NCBI RefSeq assembly: GCF_003002055.1 | Contig: NZ_PVZF01000001.1 | Span: 744,001-808,000 of the forward strand | Length of the DNA stretch: 64,000 nt | Source of the DNA: Kineococcus rhizosphaerae | GTDB lineage: Bacteria; Actinomycetota; Actinomycetes; Actinomycetales; Kineococcaceae | Direction of reading: 5' to 3' | Shown: one piece after another, positions 1 to 7,700 of the stretch | Layout of the letters: the number at the start of each line of letters is the position of its first letter | Numbering within the stretch: position 1 is the first letter of the stretch | Notes under the pieces: model-generated | Database searches by the model: none | Seen by the model: only the letters and a program-made list of their open reading frames with translations | Told to the model about the DNA's origin: nothing | Position numbers and translations under genes: made by a program

Positions 1-471
1 GGAGGCGGTATCCCCGTCTACTGGTGCGTGGTCCTGGGTCTGACGATCTACAACGGCGCGTTCATCGCCGAGATCCTCCGGGCCGGCGTCGAGGCGCTGC
101 CCAAGGGCCAGAAGGAGGCCGGGCTGGCGATCGGCCTGACCGAGAGCCAGGTGCTGTGGACCATCCAGCTACCGCAGGCGGTCCGCTCGATGCTGCCCTC
201 ACTCGTCTCGCAGATCGTCGTGATCCTCAAGGACACCGCACTGGCGTACATCATCGGCTACTCCGAGCTGCTGCGCTGGGGCCAGCAGCTCGGGTCGCAG
301 TACTTCAACCTGATCCCGGCGATGATCGTGATCGCCGTCGTCTACGTCGGGACGAACATGGTCATCGCCGGGATCGCGAAGGTCGTCGAGCGCCGGATGC
401 GCGGCAGGACGTCGGGCAAGGTCACGATCGCCACCAACACCGCCCAGGTGGGCGCTGCCGGCGCCGTCTGA
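1..471 (+). CDS. Amino-acid (glutamate-type) ABC transporter permease, 5'-truncated by the window
   Basis: The reading frame is open from base 1, so the N-terminus lies outside the window; 156 C-terminal residues are visible. They carry the permease coupling helix with the EAA-type pattern (EAGLAIGLTESQVLWTIQLP), which contacts the ATPase subunit, and further hydrophobic segments such as LIPAMIVIAVVYVGTNMVIA. This fits the HisM/GlnP family of inner-membrane permeases for polar amino acids. In corynebacteria a gluABCD glutamate uptake operon lies beside recX, so this could be gluD, but the substrate is inferred from that context only. The C-terminus is a short basic, Ala/Thr-rich tail. The next gene is convergent, 12 bases away. 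Confidence 0.85.
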   Translation, partial: GGGIPVYWCVVLGLTIYNGAFIAEILRAGVEALPKGQKEAGLAIGLTESQVLWTIQLPQAVRSMLPSLVSQIVVILKDTALAYIIGYSELLRWGQQLGSQYFNLIPAMIVIAVVYVGTNMVIAGIAKVVERRMRGRTSGKVTIATNTAQVGAAGAV

Positions 472-483
472 CCCGACGGGCCG

Positions 484-786
484 TCAGAGGTCGTCGTGGA
501 CCGTGTAGCGCGTGAGCTTGCGGTCCGCGGTGATCGACCCGAGACGGTTCGCGCCCTCGGGGGTGGCCCGGAACGCCCGGTAGGCGTCGTCGGCCTCGAG
601 GGACTCCCAGCGCTCGACGATGGCGACGTGGGTCTCGTCGGTGACGTCGAACGTCACCTCGCAGCCCAGGTTGCCCGCGAAGGCGCGGGTGGCCTCGAGG
701 GTCTCGGTGATGATGGCCGGCGCCTGCTCGAGGCTGTCGGTCTTCAGGGTCAGTTCCAGGATCGCGATGACGGTCACCCGCCGCAC
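484..786 (-). CDS. Antibiotic biosynthesis monooxygenase (ABM)-fold small protein
   Basis: A 100-residue protein with the ABM-type ferredoxin-like fold pattern: a first strand VIAILELTLK, a helix, a middle strand with the typical HVAIVERWESLEADDAYRAF segment, and a C-terminal strand. Such proteins are dimeric quinol-type monooxygenases or small unknown enzymes in the cytosol. It starts one base after the recX stop, so it is probably translated from the recA-recX transcript. The start used is GTG at 786; a second in-frame GTG at 777 would give a protein beginning MTVIAIL, which is also plausible because neither has a clear ribosome site. No substrate can be inferred. Confidence 0.7.
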   Translation of the reverse strand: MRRVTVIAILELTLKTDSLEQAPAIITETLEATRAFAGNLGCEVTFDVTDETHVAIVERWESLEADDAYRAFRATPEGANRLGSITADRKLTRYTVHDDL

Positions 787-787
787 G

Positions 788-1285
788 CTAGCCGAGGCCG
801 TCCAGCTCCTCGCGCACGACCCGCAGCACGACGTCGGTGGGGAACCCGCGCCGCGCGAGCATCCCGAACAACCGCCGTTCGCGCACGGCCCGGTCGAGCC
901 CGGCGGTCGAGCGCAGCTTGCGGCGCACGAGGTCGCGCGCCGCGTCGATCTGCGTGTCGTGGTCGACGGCCTCCAGCGCCTGGGCCGCGGTCTCGTCGTC
1001 GACGCCCTTGCGCCGCAGCTCCTGCGCCAGCGCCCGCCGGCCCCGGCCGGTGCTGCGTGAGCGCACCCACCCCTCGGCGAAGGCCTGGTCGTCGACGAGG
1101 CCGACCTCCTCGAACCGGTCGAGGACCTCGACCGCGACGTCGTCGGGGACGTCGCGGTCGGCCATCTTCTCGGCCAGCTGCGCCCGGGTGCGGGGCGCCA
1201 TCGTCAACTGCCGCAACGCGATGGAGCGTGCGACCTCGCGCGGGTCGGCCTCCCGGTCCGGGTTCTCGTCCGGACCGGGAGGCAC
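788..1285 (-). CDS. recX: RecX, regulatory protein of RecA
   Basis: A 165-residue helical protein directly downstream of recA on the same strand, 17 bases from its stop. RecX binds in the RecA filament groove and limits filament extension and recombinase and coprotease activity. The sequence has the repeated three-helix modules of the family: ALRQLTMAPRTRAQLAEKM, then VLDRFEEVGLVDDQAFAEGW followed by the GRRALAQELRRKGVDDE module, and a C-terminal module ending in VVREELDGLG. The start is GTG at 1285. The length is normal for actinobacterial RecX. Position and sequence together make this assignment firm. Confidence 0.93.
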   Translation of the reverse strand: MPPGPDENPDREADPREVARSIALRQLTMAPRTRAQLAEKMADRDVPDDVAVEVLDRFEEVGLVDDQAFAEGWVRSRSTGRGRRALAQELRRKGVDDETAAQALEAVDHDTQIDAARDLVRRKLRSTAGLDRAVRERRLFGMLARRGFPTDVVLRVVREELDGLG

Positions 1286-1302
1286 CTGCCGCTGCGCTCG
1301 AC

Positions 1303-2343
1303 TCAGAACTCGACCTTGGTCTCTTCGTCGGCGGGAGCGTCCAGGCGGGCGCCGATGCCCAGCTTCTCCTTGATGCGCTTCTCGATCTCGTCGCCGAGGT
1401 CGGGGTTGTCGCGCAGGAAGGCGCGGGCGTTCTCCTTGCCCTGGCCGAGCTGGTCGCCCTCGTACGTGTACCAGGCGCCGGACTTGCGCACGAAGCCGTG
1501 CTCGACGCCGAGGTCGATGAGACCACCCTCGCGGGAGATGCCCTGGCCGTAGATGATGTCGAACTCGGCCTGCTTGAACGGCGGGGAGACCTTGTTCTTG
1601 ACGACCTTGACGCGGGTGCGGTTGCCGACGGGGTTCGTCCCGTCCTTCAGCGTCTCGATCCGGCGCACGTCCAGGCGCACCGAGGCGTAGAACTTCAGCG
1701 CCTTGCCGCCCGTCGTCGTCTCGGGCGAACCGAACATGACGCCGATCTTCTCGCGCAGCTGGTTGATGAAGATCGCCGTGGTGCCCGAGTGGTTCAGCGC
1801 ACCGGTGATCTTGCGCAGCGCCTGCGACATGAGGCGGGCCTGCAGGCCGACGTGGCTGTCGCCCATCTCGCCCTCGATCTCGGCCTTGGGCACCAGGGCC
1901 GCGACCGAGTCGATGACGATGATGTCGAGGGCGCCGGAGCGGATCAGCATGTCCGCGATCTCCAGCGCCTGCTCACCGGTGTCCGGCTGGGAGACCAGCA
2001 GGGCGTCGGTGTCGACGCCCAGCTTGGCGGCGTAGTCGGGGTCCAGGGCGTGCTCGGCGTCGATGAAGGCGGCGATGCCGCCCTTCTTCTGCGCGCTGGC
2101 GACGGCGTGCAGGGCGACGGTCGTCTTGCCGGAGGACTCCGGGCCGTAGATCTCCACGACGCGGCCGCGGGGCAGACCCCCGATGCCGAGCGCGACGTCG
2201 AGGGCGATCGCCCCGGTCGGGATGACCTCGATGGGCGGGCGGACGTCGTCGCCCAGCCGCATGACCGAGCCCTTGCCGAAGTTCTTGTCGATCGCGGCGA
2301 GCGCGGCGTCGAGCGCCTTCTCGCGGTCCGCAGGAGCGGGCAT
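1303..2343 (-). CDS. recA: RecA recombinase
   Basis: A 346-residue RecA with no intein. It forms ATP-dependent filaments on single-stranded DNA, catalyses strand exchange and triggers LexA self-cleavage. Visible motifs are the Walker A GPESSGKT (residues 67-74), the Walker B strand [10 protein letters not shown], the DNA-binding loop region with [19 protein letters not shown], the [13 protein letters not shown] segment, and an acidic C-terminus. The ATG at 2343 is preceded by a GAGGTGGAG ribosome site. A LexA-type box lies about 145 bases upstream at 2487-2502, consistent with SOS control. recX follows in the same transcript. Confidence 0.98.
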   Translation of the reverse strand: MPAPADREKALDAALAAIDKNFGKGSVMRLGDDVRPPIEVIPTGAIALDVALGIGGLPRGRVVEIYGPESSGKTTVALHAVASAQKKGGIAAFIDAEHALDPDYAAKLGVDTDALLVSQPDTGEQALEIADMLIRSGALDIIVIDSVAALVPKAEIEGEMGDSHVGLQARLMSQALRKITGALNHSGTTAIFINQLREKIGVMFGSPETTTGGKALKFYASVRLDVRRIETLKDGTNPVGNRTRVKVVKNKVSPPFKQAEFDIIYGQGISREGGLIDLGVEHGFVRKSGAWYTYEGDQLGQGKENARAFLRDNPDLGDEIEKRIKEKLGIGARLDAPADEETKVEF

Positions 2344-2486
2344 GTCTCCACCTCGTGGTCGTGGTTCCGAGTGACTGTCTGACTGACGACGGGAACGTTA
2401 GAGGGGACCTCCGACACGACCCCCGCGAGCGCCGGCGGCTGTGGACGACACGCCGGAGCCGCCCCCTGTGGACACCGTGATGCTAT

Positions 2487-2502
2487 CCGTACACGTGTTC
2501 GA
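2487..2502 (-). promoter_or_regulatory. LexA (SOS) box upstream of recA
   Basis: The minus strand reads TCGAACACGTGTACGG. The actinobacterial LexA consensus is TCGAAC-N4-GTTCGA: the left half matches perfectly and the right half differs at two bases. It sits in the 200-base space between recA and the divergent lactonase-like gene, about 145 bases before the recA start. The assignment combines the sequence match with the known SOS control of recA in this phylum. Confidence 0.72.
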
Positions 2503-2549
2503 TCGGAAGTCGACCGTGACCGGGCGTGTCGGGTCGGCCGGAGGATCAC

Positions 2550-2555
2550 TAGGGT
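2550..2555 (+). promoter_or_regulatory. -10 box TAGGGT of a likely leaderless transcript
   Basis: TAGGGT is followed by 7 bases and then GTG at 2563. The spacing puts the transcription start at or next to that codon, which is why GTG 2563 is chosen over the GTG at 2557. A GGAGG at 2540-2544 is an alternative ribosome site for the 2557 start. Confidence 0.55.
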
Positions 2556-2562
2556 CGTGCCC

Positions 2563-3534
2563 GTGACGCAGACCCCTCAGGTCCTCGACCCGCGCGGCGC
2601 CGCGCTCGTCCCCGACGGCGCCGTCCTCGAACGCCTCGGCACCGGCAGCACGTGGGCCGAGGGCCCGGTCTGGCTGCCGCAGGAGCAGGCGCTGGTCTTC
2701 AGCGACATCCCCGGCGACCGGATCCTGCGCTGGGACGCCGCCTCGGGGGTGGACGGCGGGCTGAGCGTCCACCGCGACGGCGTCGAGTTCACCAACGGCC
2801 GCACCCTGGACCGCGAGGGCCGGGTGGTCGCGTGCTCGCACGGCCGGCGCGCGATCGAGCGCACCGAGGCCGACGGGACGACCCACGTGCTCGTGGACCG
2901 CTTCGCCGGGAAGCGGTTCAACTCCCCCAACGACGTCGTCGTCGCCCGCGACGGGGCGATCTGGTTCACCGACCCGCCCTACGGCATCACGGTCGCCGTC
3001 GAGGGCCACGAGGGCTTCCGCGAGTACGGCGACAACTTCGTCTTCCGCTACGACCCGGACACCGAGGAGCTGCGCGTCGTCGTCACCGACGTCGAGGAGC
3101 CCAACGGCCTGGCCTTCTCCCCCGACGAGTCGCTGCTCTACGTGGCCGACACCTCGGCGGCCGGCACCCCCGGCAACGGCAGCCACCGCCTCATCCGCGT
3201 CTACGACGTCCTGACGGGGATCAAGGGCGGCCGCGGTCCCGAGGCCGTGCCGTCCGGGCCCGTCGTGAAGAACGGGCGGGTCTTCGTCGAGGTCGACCGG
3301 GGCCTGGCGGACGGCTTCCGCGTCGACACCGACGGCAACGTGTGGACCTCGAACGGGGACGCCGTGACGGTCTTCGCCCCCGACGGCGCCCGGTTGCTCG
3401 AGGTCGTCGTGGGCGAGGTCGTCGCGAACGTCTGCTTCGGCGGCACCGACGGCACCGACCTGTTCGTCGCCGGCTCCACGAGCCTGTACCGGCTGCGGAC
3501 CACGGCCGTCGGCGCGGACCTGAAGTGGCGGTGA
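2563..3534 (+). CDS. SMP-30/gluconolactonase family protein
   Basis: A 323-residue six-bladed beta-propeller of the SMP-30/LRE-like family, which hydrolyses sugar lactones (such as gluconolactone) or related esters with a divalent metal. Family hallmarks are seen: the N-terminal metal-ligand region GSTWAEGPVW, the FNSPNDVVVARDGAIWFTDPPYG segment with the conserved Asn, and the later PNGLAFSPDESLLYVADT segment with the conserved Asn/Asp. No signal peptide is evident, so it is probably cytosolic. The DinB-fold gene overlaps its stop by four bases (GTGA), suggesting co-translation. The true substrate is unknown. Confidence 0.85.
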   Translation: MTQTPQVLDPRGAALVPDGAVLERLGTGSTWAEGPVWLPQEQALVFSDIPGDRILRWDAASGVDGGLSVHRDGVEFTNGRTLDREGRVVACSHGRRAIERTEADGTTHVLVDRFAGKRFNSPNDVVVARDGAIWFTDPPYGITVAVEGHEGFREYGDNFVFRYDPDTEELRVVVTDVEEPNGLAFSPDESLLYVADTSAAGTPGNGSHRLIRVYDVLTGIKGGRGPEAVPSGPVVKNGRVFVEVDRGLADGFRVDTDGNVWTSNGDAVTVFAPDGARLLEVVVGEVVANVCFGGTDGTDLFVAGSTSLYRLRTTAVGADLKWR

Positions 3535-4052
3535 GCTTCACCGTCCCGCCCGCACCGCCGCGGGCGGAGGCGCCGTACGTGGCCGACGAGCGCGCGACGC
3601 TGGCGGGGTTCCTCGACTACCACCGCACGACGTTCGCGCAGAAGGTCGCCGGGCTGAGCACCGAGCAGCTGCGGCGGCGCTCGGTCGAGCCGTCCTCGAT
3701 GTCGCTGCTGGGGATGGTGCGCCACCTGGCCGACGTCGAGCGCGGCTGGTGGCAGGCCGGAGTGGCCGGCGAGGACGTCGCCCCGCGCTACTACGACGAC
3801 ACCAACCCCGACGGGGACTTCGACGACGTCGACGACGCCGACCCGGCGGTGGACCTGGCCGAGCTGGCCACCCAGCAGGACCTCGCCCGCGCGGTGCTGG
3901 CCGCGCACTCCCTCGACGACACGTTCGAGCACCGCCGGCAGGGCACGACGAGCGTGCGCTGGGTGCTGGTGCACCTCGTCGAGGAGTACGCCCGCCACAA
4001 CGGGCACGCCGACCTGCTGCGCGAGCGGATCGACGGCGCGACGGGCGAGTAG
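3531..4052 (+). CDS. DinB-fold protein (DUF664 type)
   Basis: A 173-residue protein starting at the GTG that overlaps the stop of the lactonase-like gene. It shows the DinB/YfiT four-helix pattern: LAGFLDYHRTTFAQKVAGLS, then SLLGMVRHLADVERGWW with a conserved His, and the C-terminal WVLVHLVEEYARHNGHADLLRE segment with two further His residues. Three such His residues bind a metal in this superfamily, which in actinobacteria includes mycothiol-dependent transferases and isomerases. A thiol-dependent role is therefore possible but not shown. The Asp-rich stretch around residues 85-105 is an insertion-like loop. Confidence 0.8.
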   Translation: MSFTVPPAPPRAEAPYVADERATLAGFLDYHRTTFAQKVAGLSTEQLRRRSVEPSSMSLLGMVRHLADVERGWWQAGVAGEDVAPRYYDDTNPDGDFDDVDDADPAVDLAELATQQDLARAVLAAHSLDDTFEHRRQGTTSVRWVLVHLVEEYARHNGHADLLRERIDGATGE

Positions 4053-4117
4053 CGCGAACGGGTGGTCCCCGCGGCGGCACGCCGTCCGGGCTCCGACGGC
4101 GCACCTAGCGTGGGCGG

Positions 4118-4489
4118 GTGCGCGCCCAGGTCCTCGCCCGACGGTGCCCCGCGCAGGAGCGGGGGACGAAGACGGCGGTGGGCTGTCGCCCCGACGGCGC
4201 GTCGGTCGGCGGGTGGGTCCTCGCGATCGCCGGTGCGCTGCTCTGGTACGGCGTCGGCGCCGGGGTCGGAGTGCTCGTCCCGCACCGCGTCGTGGCCGCG
4301 GCCGCCCTCGGCCTGACCGGTCTGTCGGGCGCGGTGGGTGCGGTCCACGCCGCGGCGCGGTGGCGGCGCCGGGGGCAGCACACCCTGCGCTGCACGGTCC
4401 ACGCGGTGCCCGTCGGCTTCCTGCTGCCCCTGCAGGCCGTGCCCGCGCTCGGGCAGATCGCCCTGGAGATCGGGGCGGTCTTCACCTGA
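4118..4489 (+). CDS. Small membrane protein of unknown function
   Basis: A 123-residue protein not recognised as any named family. Two or three hydrophobic stretches are seen: SVGGWVLAIAGALLWYGVGAGVG, HRVVAAAALGLTGLSGAVGAV and a less hydrophobic C-terminal one (VHAVPVGFLLPLQAVPALG), separated by a basic loop RWRRRGQ. A TAGCGT box at 4106-4111 lies 6 bases before the GTG start, matching the leaderless promoters of this window, which supports expression. It is convergent with the DUF3046 gene. Confidence 0.55.
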   Translation: MRAQVLARRCPAQERGTKTAVGCRPDGASVGGWVLAIAGALLWYGVGAGVGVLVPHRVVAAAALGLTGLSGAVGAVHAAARWRRRGQHTLRCTVHAVPVGFLLPLQAVPALGQIALEIGAVFT

Positions 4490-4498
4490 GGCCCGGCG

Positions 4499-4726
4499 TC
4501 AGCGTCGCTTCGGCGGCCGCGGGTCCTTGCCCAGCCGGCGCTCCTCCGGCACGTCCATGGCGTCGCACAGGGCCCGCCAGACCGCCTTGGGGTCGACCCC
4601 GGCGTCGAGGGCCTCGCGCCCGGTCCGGTCCTCCAGGGCCAGCAGGTGCTGGTCGGCGACGAGGGAGCGGCCGTAGGCGTCCCCGAACTCGTCGGTGACC
4701 AGGGTCCAGAACTCGCTGACTCGCAC
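4499..4726 (-). CDS. DUF3046 protein
   Basis: A 75-residue protein beginning VRVSEFWTLVTDEFGDAYGR, the typical start of the DUF3046 family, which in actinobacteria usually lies close to recA. It ends in a basic tail (KDPRPPKRR). The function is unknown. The start is GTG at 4726, preceded after 6 bases by CACCCT at 4733-4738, a weaker form of the leaderless -10 box. It is divergent from lhr. Here it is separated from recA by four genes. Confidence 0.82.
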   Translation of the reverse strand: MRVSEFWTLVTDEFGDAYGRSLVADQHLLALEDRTGREALDAGVDPKAVWRALCDAMDVPEERRLGKDPRPPKRR

Positions 4727-4780
4727 CGGGACAGGGTGCCACGGGCGGCGTGTGTCGGAGGTCGGTGGTGTCATGACCCG

Positions 4781-7700
4781 ATGAGCCCGACGCGACCCGG
4801 CAGCCCCGGCGAGGTCCCCTCCCCCCTGGACGCGCACGAGGTGCTGGGCCGGTTCTCCGAGGCCACCCGCGCGTGGTTCACGGGCGCCTTCGACGCCCCC
4901 ACCCCCGCCCAGCTCGGCGCGTGGGACGCCGTCAGCCGCGGGCAGCACGCCCTCGTCGTGGCCCCCACGGGGTCGGGCAAGACGCTGTCGGCGTTCCTGT
5001 GGGCCCTGGACGGGCTGGCCGGCGAACCGGTCCCCGAGGACAAGGACCACCGCTGCCGGGTGCTGTACGTCTCGCCCCTGAAGGCCCTGGCCGTCGACGT
5101 CGAGCGGAACCTGCGCTCCCCGCTGACCGGCATCCGGCAGGCCGCGCAACGGCTCGGGCTGCCGGTGCCCGACGTGCGCGTCGGGGTCCGCTCGGGCGAC
5201 ACGTCGACGGAGGAGCGCCGGGGTTTCACCCGCACCCCGCCGGACGTCCTCATCACCACGCCGGAGTCGCTGTTCCTGCTGCTGACCTCCAAGGCCCGCG
5301 AGCAGCTGCGCGGCGTCCGCACGGTCGTGCTCGACGAGGTGCACGCCATGGCGGGGTCCAAGCGCGGGGCGCACCTGGCGGTGTCGCTGGAACGGCTCGA
5401 CGCCCTCGTCACCGCCGCGGGCGGGGAACCGGCGCAGCGGGTCGGGCTGTCGGCGACGGTCCGGCCCGTGCAGACCGTCGCCGAGTGGGTCTCGGGCGGC
5501 CGGCCCGTCGAGGTGGTCCAGCCGCCGTCGACGAAGGAGTTCGACCTCAAGGTCGTCGTGCCCGTGGAGGACATGAGCGAGCTGGACAACTCCGGCCGCG
5601 GCGCCGAGGACCCCGAGGACCTGTCCGGGCAGGCGGCGGGTAACCCGCGCCGGGCGAGCATCTGGCCGCACGTCGAGGAACGCATCGTCGACCTCGTCGC
5701 CGACCACCGCTCCACCCTGGTGTTCTCGAACTCGCGCCGGCTGTCGGAGCGGCTGACGGCCCGGCTCAACGAGATCTGGGACGAGCGGCTCAACCCCGAC
5801 ACCGAGGACGCGGCACCGGCGCGGACGCCGGCCGAGGTGATGGCCCAGGCGGGCACGGCCGGGGGCAAGCCCCCGCTGCTGGCCCGCGCCCACCACGGGT
5901 CGGTGTCGAAGGAGCAGCGCTCGCTCATCGAGGAGGACCTCAAGGCCGGCCGGCTGCCTGCGGTCGTGGCGACGTCGAGCCTGGAGCTGGGCATCGACAT
6001 GGGCGCGGTCGACCTCGTCGTGCAGGTCGAGTCCCCGCCCAGCGTGGCCAGCGGGCTGCAGCGCGTGGGCCGCGCCGGCCACCAGGTCGGGGCGGTCTCG
6101 CGCGGGGTGCTGTTCCCGAAGTTCCGCGGCGACCTCCTGCAGACCGCGGTGGTCGTCGAGCGCATGCGCGACGGGCGCATCGAGGAACTGCACGTGCCGG
6201 CCAACCCGCTGGACGTGCTGGCCCAGCAGATCGTCGCGATGGTGGCGATGGACGAGTGGACGGTGCCGGACCTGCTGGTCCTGGCGCAGCGGGCCGCGCC
6301 GTTCGCCACGCTGTCGCGCCCGATCCTCGAGGCGGTCCTCGACATGCTCTCGGGCCGCTACCCCAGCGACGAGTTCGCCGAGCTGCGCCCCCGCCTGGTG
6401 TGGGACCGCGTGACCGACACCCTCACCGGACGCCCCGGGGCGCAACGGCTCGCGGTCACCAGCGGCGGCACGATCCCCGACCGCGGCCTGTTCGGCGTGT
6501 TCCTGGCCTCGGGCGAGGGACCGGGCCGGCGGGTCGGGGAACTGGACGAGGAGATGGTCTACGAGTCCCGCGTCGGCGACGTCATCACCCTGGGCTCCTC
6601 GGCCTGGCGCGTGGAGGACATCACCCACGACCGCGTCCTGGTCACTCCCGCACCGGGCCAGCCCGGCAAGCTGCCGTTCTGGCACGGCGAGGCCCTGGGC
6701 CGCCCGGCCGAGCTCGGCCGGGCCCTGGGCGAGTTCGTCCGCGAGCTCGGGTCCCTCGACGGGGGTTTCTCGGGCACCGCCGCGCGCGAGCGGGTCCTGA
6801 CCGCCGGGCTGGACGACTGGGCGACGGGCAACCTGCTGACGTACCTTTCCGAGCAGCAGGAGGCGACCCGGCACGTCCCGGACGACCGCACCATCGTCGT
6901 CGAACGGTTCCGCGACGAGCTGGGCGACTGGCGGGTCTGCATCCACTCCCCCTTCGGCGGGCAGGTGCACTCCCCGTGGGCCCTGGCCCTGGGGGCCCGG
7001 ATGCGCGAACGGTTCGGCGTCGACGTGCAGGCCATGCCCGCCGACGACGGGATCGTGCTGCGGCTGCCCGACCTGGACCTGCCCGAGGGGCAGGGCCCGG
7101 ACGTGGCCGACCTCGTGGCGCTGGAGGCGGACGAGGTGGCCGAGCTGGTGACGGCCGAGATCGGCGGGTCGGCGCTGTTCGCCTCCCGGTTCCGCGAGTG
7201 CGCCGCCCGAGCCCTGCTGCTGCCCCGCCGCCAGCCCGGGCGCCGTCAGCCCCTGTGGCAGCAGCGCCAGCGCGCCGCGTCGCTGCTGCAGGTCGCCAGC
7301 CGCTTCGCCAGCTTCCCCATCGTGCTGGAGACCGTGCGCGAGTGCCTGTCCGACGTGTTCGACGTGACCGGGCTGGAACAGCTCATGAAGGACCTGGCCT
7401 CGCGGACGGTCCGCGTCGTCGAGGTCGAGTCGGCGCAGCCGTCCCCGTTCGCCCGGGGCCTGATGTTCGGCTACGTCGCGCAGTTCCTCTACGAGGGCGA
7501 CTCCCCCCTGGCCGAGCGCCGGGCCGCGGCCCTCGCCCTGGACCCGAGCCTGCTGGCCGAGCTGCTGGGCCGCGGCGAGGGGGCCGCGCTGCGGGACCTG
7601 CTGGACCCCGAGGCCGTGCAGCGCACCGAGGACGAGCTGCAGCGCCTCGTGGCCGAGCGGAAGTCGACCGACGCCGAGGACGTCGCGGACCTGCTGCGCG

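Noticed and set aside
496-2382. A 628-residue plus-strand frame opposite recA and recX
   Set aside because: Its content is low-complexity shadow sequence; recA and recX on the other strand are certain.
2344-2400. A second, LexA-independent recA promoter of the mycobacterial type
   Set aside because: The stretch has a CGTCAGTC-like string but not the full motif, so I could not support it.
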